DNA of 64,000 nucleotides from Pantoea sp. SOD02. GTDB taxonomy: Bacteria; Pseudomonadota; Gammaproteobacteria; Enterobacterales; Enterobacteriaceae. The translations under genes and the position numbers were made by a program. The notes below the pieces were generated by a model, which was not told where the DNA came from, did not search any database, and saw only the letters and a program-made list of their open reading frames with translations. The stretch is taken from NCBI RefSeq assembly GCF_024707505.1, contig NZ_CP102605.1:620001-684000 (forward strand), given 5' to 3'. This document shows positions 1-8,175 of this stretch, in pieces (position 1 is the stretch's first letter; each line of letters opens with the position of its first letter).

Positions 1-570
1 TTTGCTTCCGCCAATCGACGGCATCCTGAAACGCTATTGCAGTCGGGACGCGCAACAGAAGTAGGATTATTTGCCACCAACACGCTGTGCCTGACGGTGC
101 GGCGTGACATTGTCACGAAAAATGATGATTGGTTATCACTGCTGTGCCGGGATAATTTGCGCTTAGCGACCTCAACACCGCTCAGCGATCCCTCGGGTGA
201 TTACGCCTGGCAACTGTTTGATAACATTGAGCAACAGCATCCCGGATTAGGAATCATGTTGAAAACCAAAGCGCGTGCTTTGGTCGGCGGTCCAGATAGT
301 TTGTTGGTGCACGCTGGTGAACTGGCGGCACAATGGTTGATTGAGCAGCAACACGCTGACATGTTTATCGGTTACGCCAGCTATGCGCCGCGCTTGCGGC
401 GCTGCCCGCAGCTACAGGTGATAACCATCCCCGCGCCCTTCAACGTTCAGGCCGAATACGGCTGGGCGTACTGCTCAGCTGCCGCACAGCCTTTCGCGGC
501 ATTTCTCTCATCCGCTGCGGCGCAAACAATTCTGCAGCAGCAGGGTTTTATACCGTTTACGGATCGGTAG
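1..570 (+). CDS. ModA-like periplasmic substrate-binding protein, 5' end outside window
   Basis: The reading frame is open from base 1 to the TAG at 570, so the gene starts before the window; the TTG at 37 is internal, not a start. The first visible residues (ASANRRHPETL, then VGLFATNTLCL) match the ModA-type pattern of a substrate loop followed by FAxNxLxL, and the C-terminus (FLSSAAAQTILQQQGFIP) matches the usual last helix of ModA-family binding proteins. The family binds molybdate or related oxyanions in the periplasm and delivers them to an ABC permease. The permease and ATPase are not in view, so the ligand is inferred from family resemblance only. It converges with the next gene and overlaps it by 14 bases. 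Confidence 0.7.
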   Translation, partial: FASANRRHPETLLQSGRATEVGLFATNTLCLTVRRDIVTKNDDWLSLLCRDNLRLATSTPLSDPSGDYAWQLFDNIEQQHPGLGIMLKTKARALVGGPDSLLVHAGELAAQWLIEQQHADMFIGYASYAPRLRRCPQLQVITIPAPFNVQAEYGWAYCSAAAQPFAAFLSSAAAQTILQQQGFIPFTDR

Positions 571-1885
571 CCGAACGCTTATTTCCAAGCTGCTGCTGCA
601 GCCAACTCGCCGCCCTTTTATAGCGACTCAAGCGCTGTGCCGGTGCCAAAACCTGGCGCAGCAGCAGGCAATAATCCATCACCAATCCCGGCGTCCAGGT
701 CATGCCTTCGGCGCGACTGCGCACCAGGCTTAACAGCCAGAAGTCAGGATTAAACAGCACCCATAAACCCTGCAAACCGCGCTCGCCGAGCAAACCTTCG
801 GTGGCGACATCCAGCGCCTGAATCACGCTGGTGGAACAGTTACGTGAGGTCAGGTTATAGCGCGTGTCGCTGGCGTTGCTGAGCCAGAAATTACGCAGCG
901 CCTGCTGATTGTAGTGAGGCAGCGTCAGGCGTCTGTCGGGCCGACACCACGCTTTGATCTCTTTCTCCAGTGAAGGCAGGAAACAACCTTCTACATCAAA
1001 CTCCTCTTTCGCCCGTAACGTTTTCAGAAAGCCACGAAAATCGCGGGAAACGTCATCCGCAGGATAGAGGCTGATGTAAATCTCTTCGCCCATCTCCAGC
1101 GAGGTATGGCCGGTAGAGACTTCGCCGCGATGGTCAATCGCTGCCACCCAACGATCAAACCACGGACGACGACCTGCCACATCGCCGGAACCCACCGGCG
1201 TCCAGATGTAGACGTTAAGTGGCGTGCTCACCGCATGCTGACTCATCGGCGGATGCACATAGCCTAATCCGTGCGGCGCACGCAGACCGGCACGCGTAAA
1301 CATTGGCAATGCGGTGACGCTGGTGTTGGCTGGCAAGGCGTGGATTTGTGCCGTCATCACCAACAGATTGATGCCCCAACCCAACAGCAACAGCGCAAAA
1401 CACAGCGGCACAATCACATGCGGTGATAGCGGCCAGTTGGTGGCAATCAGCACGCTGAACGCCAGTTCGCTAAAGCCGAGCGTTAATTTGCGCGTCCAGC
1501 GCCGACAGCGCATCAGGCAACATGAGATGACGCGAAAACCGCCATCGAGTAAAAACACCGTAGCGAATGCCAGGGAAAGGCAAACGCCGCTGTCGTGGGG
1601 AGCGAGAAACACCAGCGCGCCAAAGATCAGCAATATCGTCGATTTCAGCAAAGACGGCCAGGCGATACCGGCGGGGGCATAAAACGCATTTAACGCTTCC
1701 GCTCCACCCTCTAATGCCAAAAACATGCCTAAAAGCTGCAAGGGAAAGGAGACCGTTCCATGTTGCAGCAGATCCATGACGATCCCGGCACTGGCCCCAA
1801 GACAAATCACACCTAACGCGGCGAGATAAGGCCAGCCGGATCTGAGTGCCGGCCCACCCATCAGCAGAAACAGTAATCGCAACAA
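557..1885 (-). CDS. HdeD-like multi-pass membrane protein with C-terminal papain-like domain
   Basis: A 442-residue protein in two parts. Residues 1 to about 190 hold roughly six hydrophobic segments resembling the DUF308/HdeD membrane fold. From about 215 to 442 it is soluble, with a GHTSLEMGEEIY block near 260 and a SRNCSTSVIQAL block near 350. A His-containing GH block ahead of an NC block is the order seen in circularly permuted papain-like (NlpC/P60 or DUF4105-like) hydrolases, so a thiol peptidase or amidase is a reasonable but unproven reading. HdeD itself is a much shorter acid-resistance protein; the fusion is the unusual part. No operon partner is visible. Function not assigned. Confidence 0.6.
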   Translation of the reverse strand: MLRLLFLLMGGPALRSGWPYLAALGVICLGASAGIVMDLLQHGTVSFPLQLLGMFLALEGGAEALNAFYAPAGIAWPSLLKSTILLIFGALVFLAPHDSGVCLSLAFATVFLLDGGFRVISCCLMRCRRWTRKLTLGFSELAFSVLIATNWPLSPHVIVPLCFALLLLGWGINLLVMTAQIHALPANTSVTALPMFTRAGLRAPHGLGYVHPPMSQHAVSTPLNVYIWTPVGSGDVAGRRPWFDRWVAAIDHRGEVSTGHTSLEMGEEIYISLYPADDVSRDFRGFLKTLRAKEEFDVEGCFLPSLEKEIKAWCRPDRRLTLPHYNQQALRNFWLSNASDTRYNLTSRNCSTSVIQALDVATEGLLGERGLQGLWVLFNPDFWLLSLVRSRAEGMTWTPGLVMDYCLLLRQVLAPAQRLSRYKRAASWLQQQLGNKRSATDP

Positions 1886-2050
1886 ATGAACACTCCAGCG
1901 CTTAACTCAAAGCTCAGTACGCTCTGTAGACGCGGGCAATCTGCAGGAGTTCGGCGATCGCCCTCTAATTCTGACTTCGTTTACTGATGGTTGTAACAAT
2001 GAGGGCACTGTACGTGGCAAAGCTTAAAATTGGCTTAACGATTAACCGGT

Positions 2051-2839
2051 TTACACAGTGATAGCCAACAATACCAGGCACAACAGCAGAACATAGGTAC
2101 GCGCATGCCAGACATCGGGCACCGCCGGAATACAGCGGCGGGCAAACACCATCCCGATAAAACCGGCGGCCACCAGCAGCAGTAAAATTTTCAGGCTGAT
2201 AAAGCCGAGATAACCGCTGGCAGGAATCTGCTGCCAGCCGCTGATGGCGTAAGTTATCGCGCCAAAAATGGCGACCGGCAGCGACAGCGGATTAGCCGCG
2301 CTGACGCAATCGCGCATGGCATAACCATGACGACGCAGCAGCGGCACGGTCATTACGCTGCCGCCAACGCCGAGCATGGCGGCGATCACACCAATCACTG
2401 TGCCGCCTGCGCTGCTGGTCAGCCGCGACAACATTCGCGGTGCAGTGCGGCTAAAGAAGCCTTTCCGCAGCAGGCAATCAGCGATAGTCACCACCATGTA
2501 AAGCATAAACAGCCTGCGCACCCAAATGTCGCTCATCACGCCCGCCAGCCAGGATCCGATTACCGCACCGAGCGCGATAAACCAGATTAGCGGCAACAAA
2601 GGGACATCATGCAGTTTGCCCGCCCGCCAGTTTTTATAGCTGGCCCAACCGGCGTTGAAAATCATCACGGCGGTCGAGGTTGCCACCGCGATATGCATCG
2701 CCTGCGCCGCCAGCAGTGGCTGCTGCAACAGCAATTGATAGACAAACGGCACCACTACAAAACCGCCGCCAAAGCCAAACAACATCGTGGTGATGCCGGT
2801 AGCAAAACCCGCCAACCCAATAATTAACAGCTCGTTCAT
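2051..2839 (-). CDS. TSUP family (TauE/SafE-like) membrane exporter
   Basis: About 262 residues, almost entirely hydrophobic, with 7-8 predicted membrane helices in two repeats. Each half carries the family's glycine-rich motif: FGFGGGFVVVP near residue 20 and MLGVGGSVMTVPLL near 155. The TSUP family moves sulfite, sulfoacetate, taurine-related or other organic anions across the inner membrane; the substrate cannot be read from sequence. The start MNELLIIG at 2839 is preferred, with an AGAAAGG just upstream; an in-frame MMQRKA start at 2857 is possible. It is divergent from an AraC-type regulator 108 bases away, which probably controls it. Confidence 0.85.
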   Translation of the reverse strand: MNELLIIGLAGFATGITTMLFGFGGGFVVVPFVYQLLLQQPLLAAQAMHIAVATSTAVMIFNAGWASYKNWRAGKLHDVPLLPLIWFIALGAVIGSWLAGVMSDIWVRRLFMLYMVVTIADCLLRKGFFSRTAPRMLSRLTSSAGGTVIGVIAAMLGVGGSVMTVPLLRRHGYAMRDCVSAANPLSLPVAIFGAITYAISGWQQIPASGYLGFISLKILLLLVAAGFIGMVFARRCIPAVPDVWHARTYVLLLCLVLLAITV

Positions 2840-2947
2840 CGCCTTTCTCTGCATCATGAAAAGAGTGATGCAGCTTACGCAGCAAGCTGCCCGCTTCCCA
2901 TTTGCGCAGCGCTCATTTACCCTTGCAAATCAGTCAATTTTCGGTGG

Positions 2948-3721
2948 ATGTCGGGGATGCGAAATAGTCACATTGATGAATACGACCATATTGATCGTGA
3001 CGTGGTGGCGCTGGGCAATGACTACGCGCAGGGATTTGTGCTGCCAGAGCATCGCCATCGCCGCGCGCAGCTGCTGTATGGCGCGACGGGTTTAATGCAC
3101 GTCGCAACGCAGGCGGGCGAATGGGTGGTGCCGCCGCAGCATGCGGTGTGGATTCCGCCGAACACTGTGCACAGCGTGAAGTTTGTCGGCGTCTCGACGC
3201 GCAGCCTGTATATCGAGCCGATTTGCGCGGCAGCATTGCGCGATCGCTGTAGCGTCATCAGCGTCTCACCGCTGCTGCGACAACTGTTGATTGAAGCGGT
3301 TGATTTACCGCTGTTATATGCATCCGATCGCGATCGATCGCTGGTGCAGTTGCTGCTGCTGGAGCTTGCGGCGATGCCTGCACGTGAATTCGATATTCCG
3401 CTGCCGCAGCATCCGGCGCTGTTGGTGCAATGCCAGAACTTCTTACTGGCGCCAACCATTCATGATGCCGCCGATCGCTGGGCCAGCGCGATGTTTATAA
3501 GCCCCAGCACCTTCCGCCGCCATTTCTTACAGCAAACCGGCTTGTCTTTCTCGGCCTGGCGACAGCGCGCCTGCGTGATGACGGCGCTGGCGTGGCTGGT
3601 GGCGGGCAAATCGGTAAACGAGGTGGCGCTCTCGCTCGGCTATGACAGCAGCTCCGCTTTCTCCACGATGTTTCGTCGCGTCACCGGTCAGGTGCCATCA
3701 TTTTATATCGGCCACAATTGA
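2948..3721 (+). CDS. AraC family transcriptional regulator (cupin sensor plus HTH)
   Basis: 257 residues. The N-terminal 100 residues form an AraC-type cupin: LPEHRHRRAQLLYG, then VVPPQHAVWIPPNTVHSV. The C-terminal 100 residues hold two helix-turn-helix units, the second with GYDSSSAFSTMFRRVTGQVPSFY, the classic AraC signature. The layout resembles NimR (YeaM)-type regulators that control a divergent exporter, and here a TSUP exporter is divergent, so local activation of that gene is the natural inference. An alternative start lies three codons downstream at 2957. A weak TCGCCA/TGGCGA hairpin follows the stop. Confidence 0.85.
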   Translation: MSGMRNSHIDEYDHIDRDVVALGNDYAQGFVLPEHRHRRAQLLYGATGLMHVATQAGEWVVPPQHAVWIPPNTVHSVKFVGVSTRSLYIEPICAAALRDRCSVISVSPLLRQLLIEAVDLPLLYASDRDRSLVQLLLLELAAMPAREFDIPLPQHPALLVQCQNFLLAPTIHDAADRWASAMFISPSTFRRHFLQQTGLSFSAWRQRACVMTALAWLVAGKSVNEVALSLGYDSSSAFSTMFRRVTGQVPSFYIGHN

Positions 3722-3842
3722 GCAAGTTTTCGCCACCACTTTGGCGATTTCAGGCTGAAAACCGGCTTTTCTTAGCCAGAATTATTTGCCTAACACACTG
3801 ATTATTTGTTCATTCCTTCAAGCCCAAATGCATGTCGAACTT

Positions 3843-4721
3843 TCAGGCGCTTAACTGCTGCTGCACCGCATCTAAAAACGCCCGCAGCGCCGCCGGCTGC
3901 CGTTCACGCGACATGTAAAGACCATAGATCGCCAGCGTTTTTGGCTGATAAGCCGGCAGTACGGTTTGCAATTGTCCGTTGTCGATGGCGTTGCGCGCTT
4001 CCATCTCCGGCACCATCGCCACTCCACAACCGGCAATTGCCGCATCACACAACACCGACGAGATGCCGGCGCTGAAATTGCCCTGCACCGCTGCAGAGAT
4101 CGTTTCGCCCTGCGCATCTGAAAATTGCCAGCTCTGCCCAGCGAAACGGCTGTAATGCAGGCAGTTATGCTGCGCCAGATCGGCTGGCGTGTGCGGCGAA
4201 CCATGCGCCTGCAGATAGCCCGGTGACGCGCACACCACCGAAACACACTCGCCTAAACGTCGGGCAATGGCGCCAGGTTCGGGATCGTCGGTAATGCGCA
4301 CCGCCACATCAATGCGCTCACCGATCAAACTCACCGGCTGATTATTGATCTCCAGCTCGATGCGCACCGCCGGGAAACGCGCCAGGAATGCCGGGATCAT
4401 CGGGCCCAAAATATGCGTGGCGGTGGAGTGCGCACAGGCGACGCGCAACGTGCCGTGCGGCTCGCTATCCGCGCCCTGATCGGCAATCTCTTCAGCCAAT
4501 CTGGCTAGCGCGCGCGATTTTTCGAGGATCTTCTCCCCAGCGGGCGTGATGGTTAGCTTGCGTGATGACCGGTGCAGTAAACGCGCGCCAGCCCACTTCT
4601 CCATTTCATCCAGATAGCGGCTGACCATCGGCCGCGAAATATCCAGTGCACGCGCTGCAGCACTTAAGCTGCCCAGTTCGCAAATGCGGTTAAACACTGT
4701 TGCCGCCGTGACTCTGTCCAT
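3843..4721 (-). CDS. LysR family transcriptional regulator
   Basis: About 292 residues with an N-terminal winged HTH (MDRVTAATVFNRICELGSLSAAARALDISRPMVSRYL, quoted here only by its first and last blocks: MDRVTAATVF ... SRPMVSRYL) and a LysR effector-binding domain from about residue 90 (HGTLRVACAHS). The start at 4721 has GGAG five bases upstream and beats the longer in-frame start at 4757. The gene is divergent from an exported MBL-fold protein 121 bases away; LysR proteins commonly regulate such a neighbour. The TCATATCC-containing gap is the likely operator region. Effector unknown. Confidence 0.88.
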   Translation of the reverse strand: MDRVTAATVFNRICELGSLSAAARALDISRPMVSRYLDEMEKWAGARLLHRSSRKLTITPAGEKILEKSRALARLAEEIADQGADSEPHGTLRVACAHSTATHILGPMIPAFLARFPAVRIELEINNQPVSLIGERIDVAVRITDDPEPGAIARRLGECVSVVCASPGYLQAHGSPHTPADLAQHNCLHYSRFAGQSWQFSDAQGETISAAVQGNFSAGISSVLCDAAIAGCGVAMVPEMEARNAIDNGQLQTVLPAYQPKTLAIYGLYMSRERQPAALRAFLDAVQQQLSA

Positions 4722-4842
4722 GTTGGCTCCATCTGATCGCTTTATGAAACTGATCATATCCAGTTTCGGGAATTCTACCAGCCAGCGATTTCCCTACAAT
4801 AGAGCCACAAATACGGCGAAGTGCCGGATAAAGGAAAATTCG

Positions 4843-5694
4843 ATGAAAATGAAAACGCTGACACTGGCATTGGCCATTGCCGCCCTGCCTGCCTTCGCTG
4901 CGCCGCTCCATTTAGAGGTGTATAACCCGCAGGAGAACGGCATTTTCCCGGTCTCTTCCACGCTGGTTTCCGGACCGCATGAAGCAATATTGTTTGATGC
5001 GCAGTTCAGCACTAAAGACGGTGAGAAGCTGGTGCAGATGATTAAAGCCAGCGGTAAAAAGCTGACGCAGATTGTCATCACCTCCGGCGATCCTGACTTC
5101 TATTTTGGTCTTGAACCGATTGTAAAAGCGTTCCCGCAGGTGAAGATTGTGGCGACGTCGGACGTGGTGAAACACATCGAAGCCACCAAAGCCGCCAAGC
5201 TGGCGTATTGGGGCCCGCAGATGAAAGACGGCGCACCAAAGCAGTTGTATGTTCCGCAGGTTACGCATGCAACCAGCTTTAAAGTCGACGGTGAAACGCT
5301 GGAACTGCGTCACGCCGATGATTACGCCGCTTACGTGTGGATCCCGGCCAACAAAGCGATTCTCGGTGGCACCGGCGTGGCTTCCGGCATTCACGTCTGG
5401 ACCGCCGATACACAAACGCCAGCTATTCGTCAGCAGTGGCGTAATGTGCTGAGCGAGATGCAAAAACTGCAACCTAAACAAGTAATTCCGGGCCATTATC
5501 TTGGCGAGCGCCCGGCGGGTGATGGCGCGATTACCTTTACCTTGAACTACCTGCAAACCTTTGAGAAAGCGTTACAGCAGCATAAAGGTTCGGCGCAGGT
5601 GATCGAGACCATGAAAGCCGCTTATCCGCATCTGCCGGAGGAGAGTTCTCTGGACCTGAGCGCCAAAGTGAATACCGGCGAGATGAAGTGGTAA
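4843..5694 (+). CDS. Exported metallo-beta-lactamase-fold protein lacking the usual zinc ligands
   Basis: 283 residues starting at ATG 4843, with AAGGA just upstream; the longer frame upstream is noncoding. Residues 1-19 (MKMKTLTLALAIAALPAFA) are a clear Sec signal peptide, so it acts in the periplasm. The body has the MBL layout: LFDAQFSTKDGEKL near 55, a strand-loop at ITSGDPDFYFG near 85, DDYAAYVWIP near 165, and VIPGHYLGE near 225. The loop that normally reads HxHxDH is SGDPDF, so three metal-binding histidines are missing, whereas the later GH is kept. A hydrolase that works differently, or a binding protein, is possible. Divergent from the LysR gene at 3843-4721. Confidence 0.8.
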   Translation: MKMKTLTLALAIAALPAFAAPLHLEVYNPQENGIFPVSSTLVSGPHEAILFDAQFSTKDGEKLVQMIKASGKKLTQIVITSGDPDFYFGLEPIVKAFPQVKIVATSDVVKHIEATKAAKLAYWGPQMKDGAPKQLYVPQVTHATSFKVDGETLELRHADDYAAYVWIPANKAILGGTGVASGIHVWTADTQTPAIRQQWRNVLSEMQKLQPKQVIPGHYLGERPAGDGAITFTLNYLQTFEKALQQHKGSAQVIETMKAAYPHLPEESSLDLSAKVNTGEMKW

Positions 5695-5711
5695 TGGATG
5701 TTTCAGTGAGT

Positions 5712-5735
5712 GAGGTCGCCATTCATGGCGACCTC
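5712..5735. repeat. Interspersed inverted repeat, copy 1
   Basis: Perfect inverted repeat with arms GAGGTCGCCAT and ATGGCGACCTC around a TC core. One of about a dozen related copies in the window; the next copy lies 27 bases downstream and both are followed by CTCGAAAAA, so this is a tandem pair. Confidence 0.85.
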
Positions 5736-5762
5736 TCGAAAAACCGCACCATTCTCTTGTAG

Positions 5763-5782
5763 GGTCGCCATTCATGGCGACC
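5763..5782. repeat. Interspersed inverted repeat, copy 2
   Basis: Arms GGTCGCCAT/ATGGCGACC, preceded by GTAG. It sits in the gap between the MBL-fold gene and yddG. Same family as copy 1. Confidence 0.85.
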
Positions 5783-5872
5783 TCTCGAAAAAACGCAGAT
5801 AATCCAGCAAATACAAAGCGCGTTTGATTTGATAGGATTTTGGCCCGAATTTGCGAAATAAGGTTGCGGGTT

Positions 5873-6760
5873 ATGCCCCAAAAGAGAGCGACGCTGATTG
5901 GTTTGCTGGCCATTCTGCTGTGGAGCGCGATTGTAGGACTGATTAAAACTGTCAGCGAAGGATTCGGCCCGGTGGGTGGTGCGGCACTGATATACAGCGC
6001 CAGCGCGGTTTTGCTGATTTTCACCGTAGGCTTGCCAAAACTGCACTCTTTTCCGCGCCGCTATTTGATCATCGGCAGCGTACTGTTCGTCTGTTATGAA
6101 CTCTGCCTGTCGCTTTCACTAGGCTTTACCCACAGCGGACGCCAGGCGATTGAAGTCGGCATGGTCAATTACTTGTGGCCAAGTTTGACCATCGTTTTAG
6201 CGGTGATAGTGAATCGGCAAAAAACCCATCCGCTGATTATTCCGGGCGTGTTGCTGGCGGTTGCAGGCATTTGTCGCGTTTTGGGCGGCGATCAGGGTTT
6301 TTCATTCAGCGAGATCGCCCCTAACGTGATGGATAATCCGTTGAGTTACGGCCTGGCATTAAGCGGCGCGGTGATCTGGGCGGTATATTGTGTGGTAACA
6401 AAAAAAATTGCTAACGGCAGCAATGGCATAACGCTGTTCTTTATCCTAACCGCGCTGACGCTTTGGCTGAAGTTCTTGCTCTCGCCACAGCCGCCGTTTG
6501 TATTATCCGTTGGGGTTTGCGTCAGTCTGGCGCTGGCGGCGATGGCAATGGGCTTTGGCTATGCTGCATGGAATGTCGGTATTCTGCATGGCAACGTCAC
6601 CATTTTGGCCGCCGCGTCTTACTTCATTCCGATCATCTCCTCGCTTCTCGCCGCCTTTATTCTGCGCTCGCATCTGACCGTCGCTTTCTGGCAAGGCACC
6701 GCTATGGTTAGCCTGGGATCGCTGATGTGCTGGTGGTCAACGCGCGTGCGAAAAGCGTAA
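5873..6760 (+). CDS. yddG: YddG-like aromatic amino acid / metabolite exporter (EamA family)
   Basis: 295 residues with about ten predicted membrane helices and the EamA/DMT fold. The N-terminus MPQKRATLIGLLAILLWS and internal blocks SLGFTHSGRQAIEVGMVNYLWPSLT and GFGYAAWNVGILHGN (each partly quoted) are close to enterobacterial YddG, which exports aromatic amino acids and paraquat-like compounds through the inner membrane. Length is typical of the family. The start at 5873 is chosen because homologues begin with MxxKxATLIG; an upstream in-frame ATG at 5840 would add eleven unlike residues. Stand-alone gene. Confidence 0.88.
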   Translation: MPQKRATLIGLLAILLWSAIVGLIKTVSEGFGPVGGAALIYSASAVLLIFTVGLPKLHSFPRRYLIIGSVLFVCYELCLSLSLGFTHSGRQAIEVGMVNYLWPSLTIVLAVIVNRQKTHPLIIPGVLLAVAGICRVLGGDQGFSFSEIAPNVMDNPLSYGLALSGAVIWAVYCVVTKKIANGSNGITLFFILTALTLWLKFLLSPQPPFVLSVGVCVSLALAAMAMGFGYAAWNVGILHGNVTILAAASYFIPIISSLLAAFILRSHLTVAFWQGTAMVSLGSLMCWWSTRVRKA

Positions 6761-6827
6761 TGCTAATCCTTAGCACAAAATTTACTCATTGATCATTTCC
6801 TGCACAGATAGCGATCTGTTGCTACTA

Positions 6828-6913
6828 TAGCGACGCAACACACAGCAATGCGTTGCTACGAGAATTTCAGATTGGTAACGTTTACCTGGCCCGCGCTTAG
6901 CGGGCTTTTTTTT
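6828..6913 (+). ncRNA. Candidate small RNA ending in a strong intrinsic terminator
   Basis: Between yddG and the FAD monooxygenase lie three successive hairpins: TAGCGACGCA/TGCGTTGCTA (6828-6858, one G-U pair), GGTAA/TTACC (6874-6886), and GCCCGC/GCGGGC (6889-6905) followed by eight T. The terminator is about 130 bases after the yddG stop, and the sequence before it is structured rather than random. It may simply be the yddG 3' UTR, or a 3'-derived or independent sRNA. TACTATAG just upstream of 6828 could be a -10 element. No known sRNA was recognised. Confidence 0.35.
6889..6913 (+). terminator. Intrinsic terminator after yddG
   Basis: Stem GCCCGC/GCGGGC with loop GCTTA, then T8. Confidence 0.85.
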
Positions 6914-6918
6914 GCCGA

Positions 6919-8121
6919 TTATAAATAACGCGGCTTTTCAGTGCGGAATCCCAGGCCAATTAATCGGCCAAACAGATGGCGCAGGAACGGAAAGCGGCTG
7001 ATCATCTGTGGCACTTTGCTCGGTGTAGTGCGTTTGCGCTTGTTGCTGCTCATTTTGATTTGCAAGAACTGGGTAGCGACCGTTGGAAACTGGCGGCGCT
7101 GCTGCACTTTTTGCAGATCGTGCAAGGCAACCTTGCCCTGCTGCAGCGGTTTGGTCAGCATATTGGCTGCTGCTACCGCATCCTGAATCGCCAGGTTAAC
7201 CCCAACGCCGCCAATCGGCGACATCGCATGCGCAGCATCGCCGATACAGAGCACGCCGGGTTTCATCCAGTGATCGAGGCGATCGATGCGAATCGACAAT
7301 AGCTTGAGTTTGTCCCACTCATCGACTTCCACCATGCGCTCTGCACTGAACGGTGCCACCTGCGCCATGGTGCTTTTCAGTGCATCCAATCCCGCCAGTT
7401 TTAACTCGTCGAACTGGTTTTTCTGAATGGTGTAGCCGCACTGCCAATAATCACCGCGATCAATGACAATGAAGTTCTGCTTCGGTCCTTTATGGCCCAT
7501 GCCCAGCTGCGGATCATCGGGATGTTTCTCCAGCCGGAACCACAACACATCGCGTGGCGCACCGAAGCTTTTTCCGGTTAGTCCGGCTTTGGCTTTGACC
7601 TGCGAATTGCGGCCATCTGCGCCTATCACTAACGAAGTGCGAATGATGTGACGCTCGTTACCCTGTAACGTTTTCACACCGCTGATTGCGCCATCCTCAT
7701 AAACGAAGTCATCAAATGCGGTGGATTGCAGCAGAGTAAATCCCGGAAATTCAGAGGCTTTTTTGGCGAGAAAGTTGAGGAAATCCCACTGCGGCATAAA
7801 GGCGATAAAGCGGCACTGAACCGGCAAACGTGAGAAATCGGCCATGGTGATCTCTTCGCCAGCCACTTCCGCTTGCAGCTTCTCCGCGCGTTGATGTGGC
7901 AAGGTTAGCAGCTCATCCAGCAAGCCAAGCTGGCGCATGATCTCCAGCGTTGAGGGATGAATGGTGTCGCCGCGAAAATCGCGCAGAAAGTCGGGATGTT
8001 TCTCGATTATCACGGCGCGTAAACCCACGCGCGCCAGTAAATAGCCCAGCATCAATCCCGCCGGACCGCCGCCAACGATACAACAATCCGCGCTTAACGC
8101 ATTTTCCTGTGCTGACTGCAT
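6919..8121 (-). CDS. FAD-dependent aromatic-ring type monooxygenase (UbiH/PHBH-like)
   Basis: About 400 residues. The N-terminal dinucleotide-binding motif CCIVGGGPAGLMLGYLLA and the second FAD motif VLCIGDAAHAMSPIGGVG near residue 280 define the flavoprotein monooxygenase family, which uses NAD(P)H and O2 to hydroxylate aromatic or quinone-like substrates. The middle DG motif appears as GADGRNSQVK near 165. Start at 8121 has GAGG six bases upstream; a start at 8157 would read through the Fur-like site. A near-perfect Fur box lies 18 bases upstream, so repression by iron is expected. A role in iron or siderophore metabolism is an inference; substrate unknown. Confidence 0.85.
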   Translation of the reverse strand: MQSAQENALSADCCIVGGGPAGLMLGYLLARVGLRAVIIEKHPDFLRDFRGDTIHPSTLEIMRQLGLLDELLTLPHQRAEKLQAEVAGEEITMADFSRLPVQCRFIAFMPQWDFLNFLAKKASEFPGFTLLQSTAFDDFVYEDGAISGVKTLQGNERHIIRTSLVIGADGRNSQVKAKAGLTGKSFGAPRDVLWFRLEKHPDDPQLGMGHKGPKQNFIVIDRGDYWQCGYTIQKNQFDELKLAGLDALKSTMAQVAPFSAERMVEVDEWDKLKLLSIRIDRLDHWMKPGVLCIGDAAHAMSPIGGVGVNLAIQDAVAAANMLTKPLQQGKVALHDLQKVQQRRQFPTVATQFLQIKMSSNKRKRTTPSKVPQMISRFPFLRHLFGRLIGLGFRTEKPRYL

Positions 8122-8137
8122 CCTGTGCCTCACGCCA

Positions 8138-8160
8138 AAAATGATAATGGTTATCATTTA
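8138..8160 (-). promoter_or_regulatory. Fur box upstream of the FAD monooxygenase
   Basis: The palindrome AATGATAA-TGG-TTATCATT (8140-8158) contains TGATAATGGTTATCA, which differs at one base from the 7-1-7 Fur consensus TGATAATNATTATCA. It lies between the monooxygenase start (8121) and the stop of the upstream AraC gene (8176). Confidence 0.7.
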
Positions 8161-8175
8161 TAGCATAGACTGGCG

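Noticed and set aside
4912-5556. 214-residue open frame opposite the MBL-fold gene
   Set aside because: Shadow frame; the plus strand has a signal peptide, ribosome-binding site and fold motifs.
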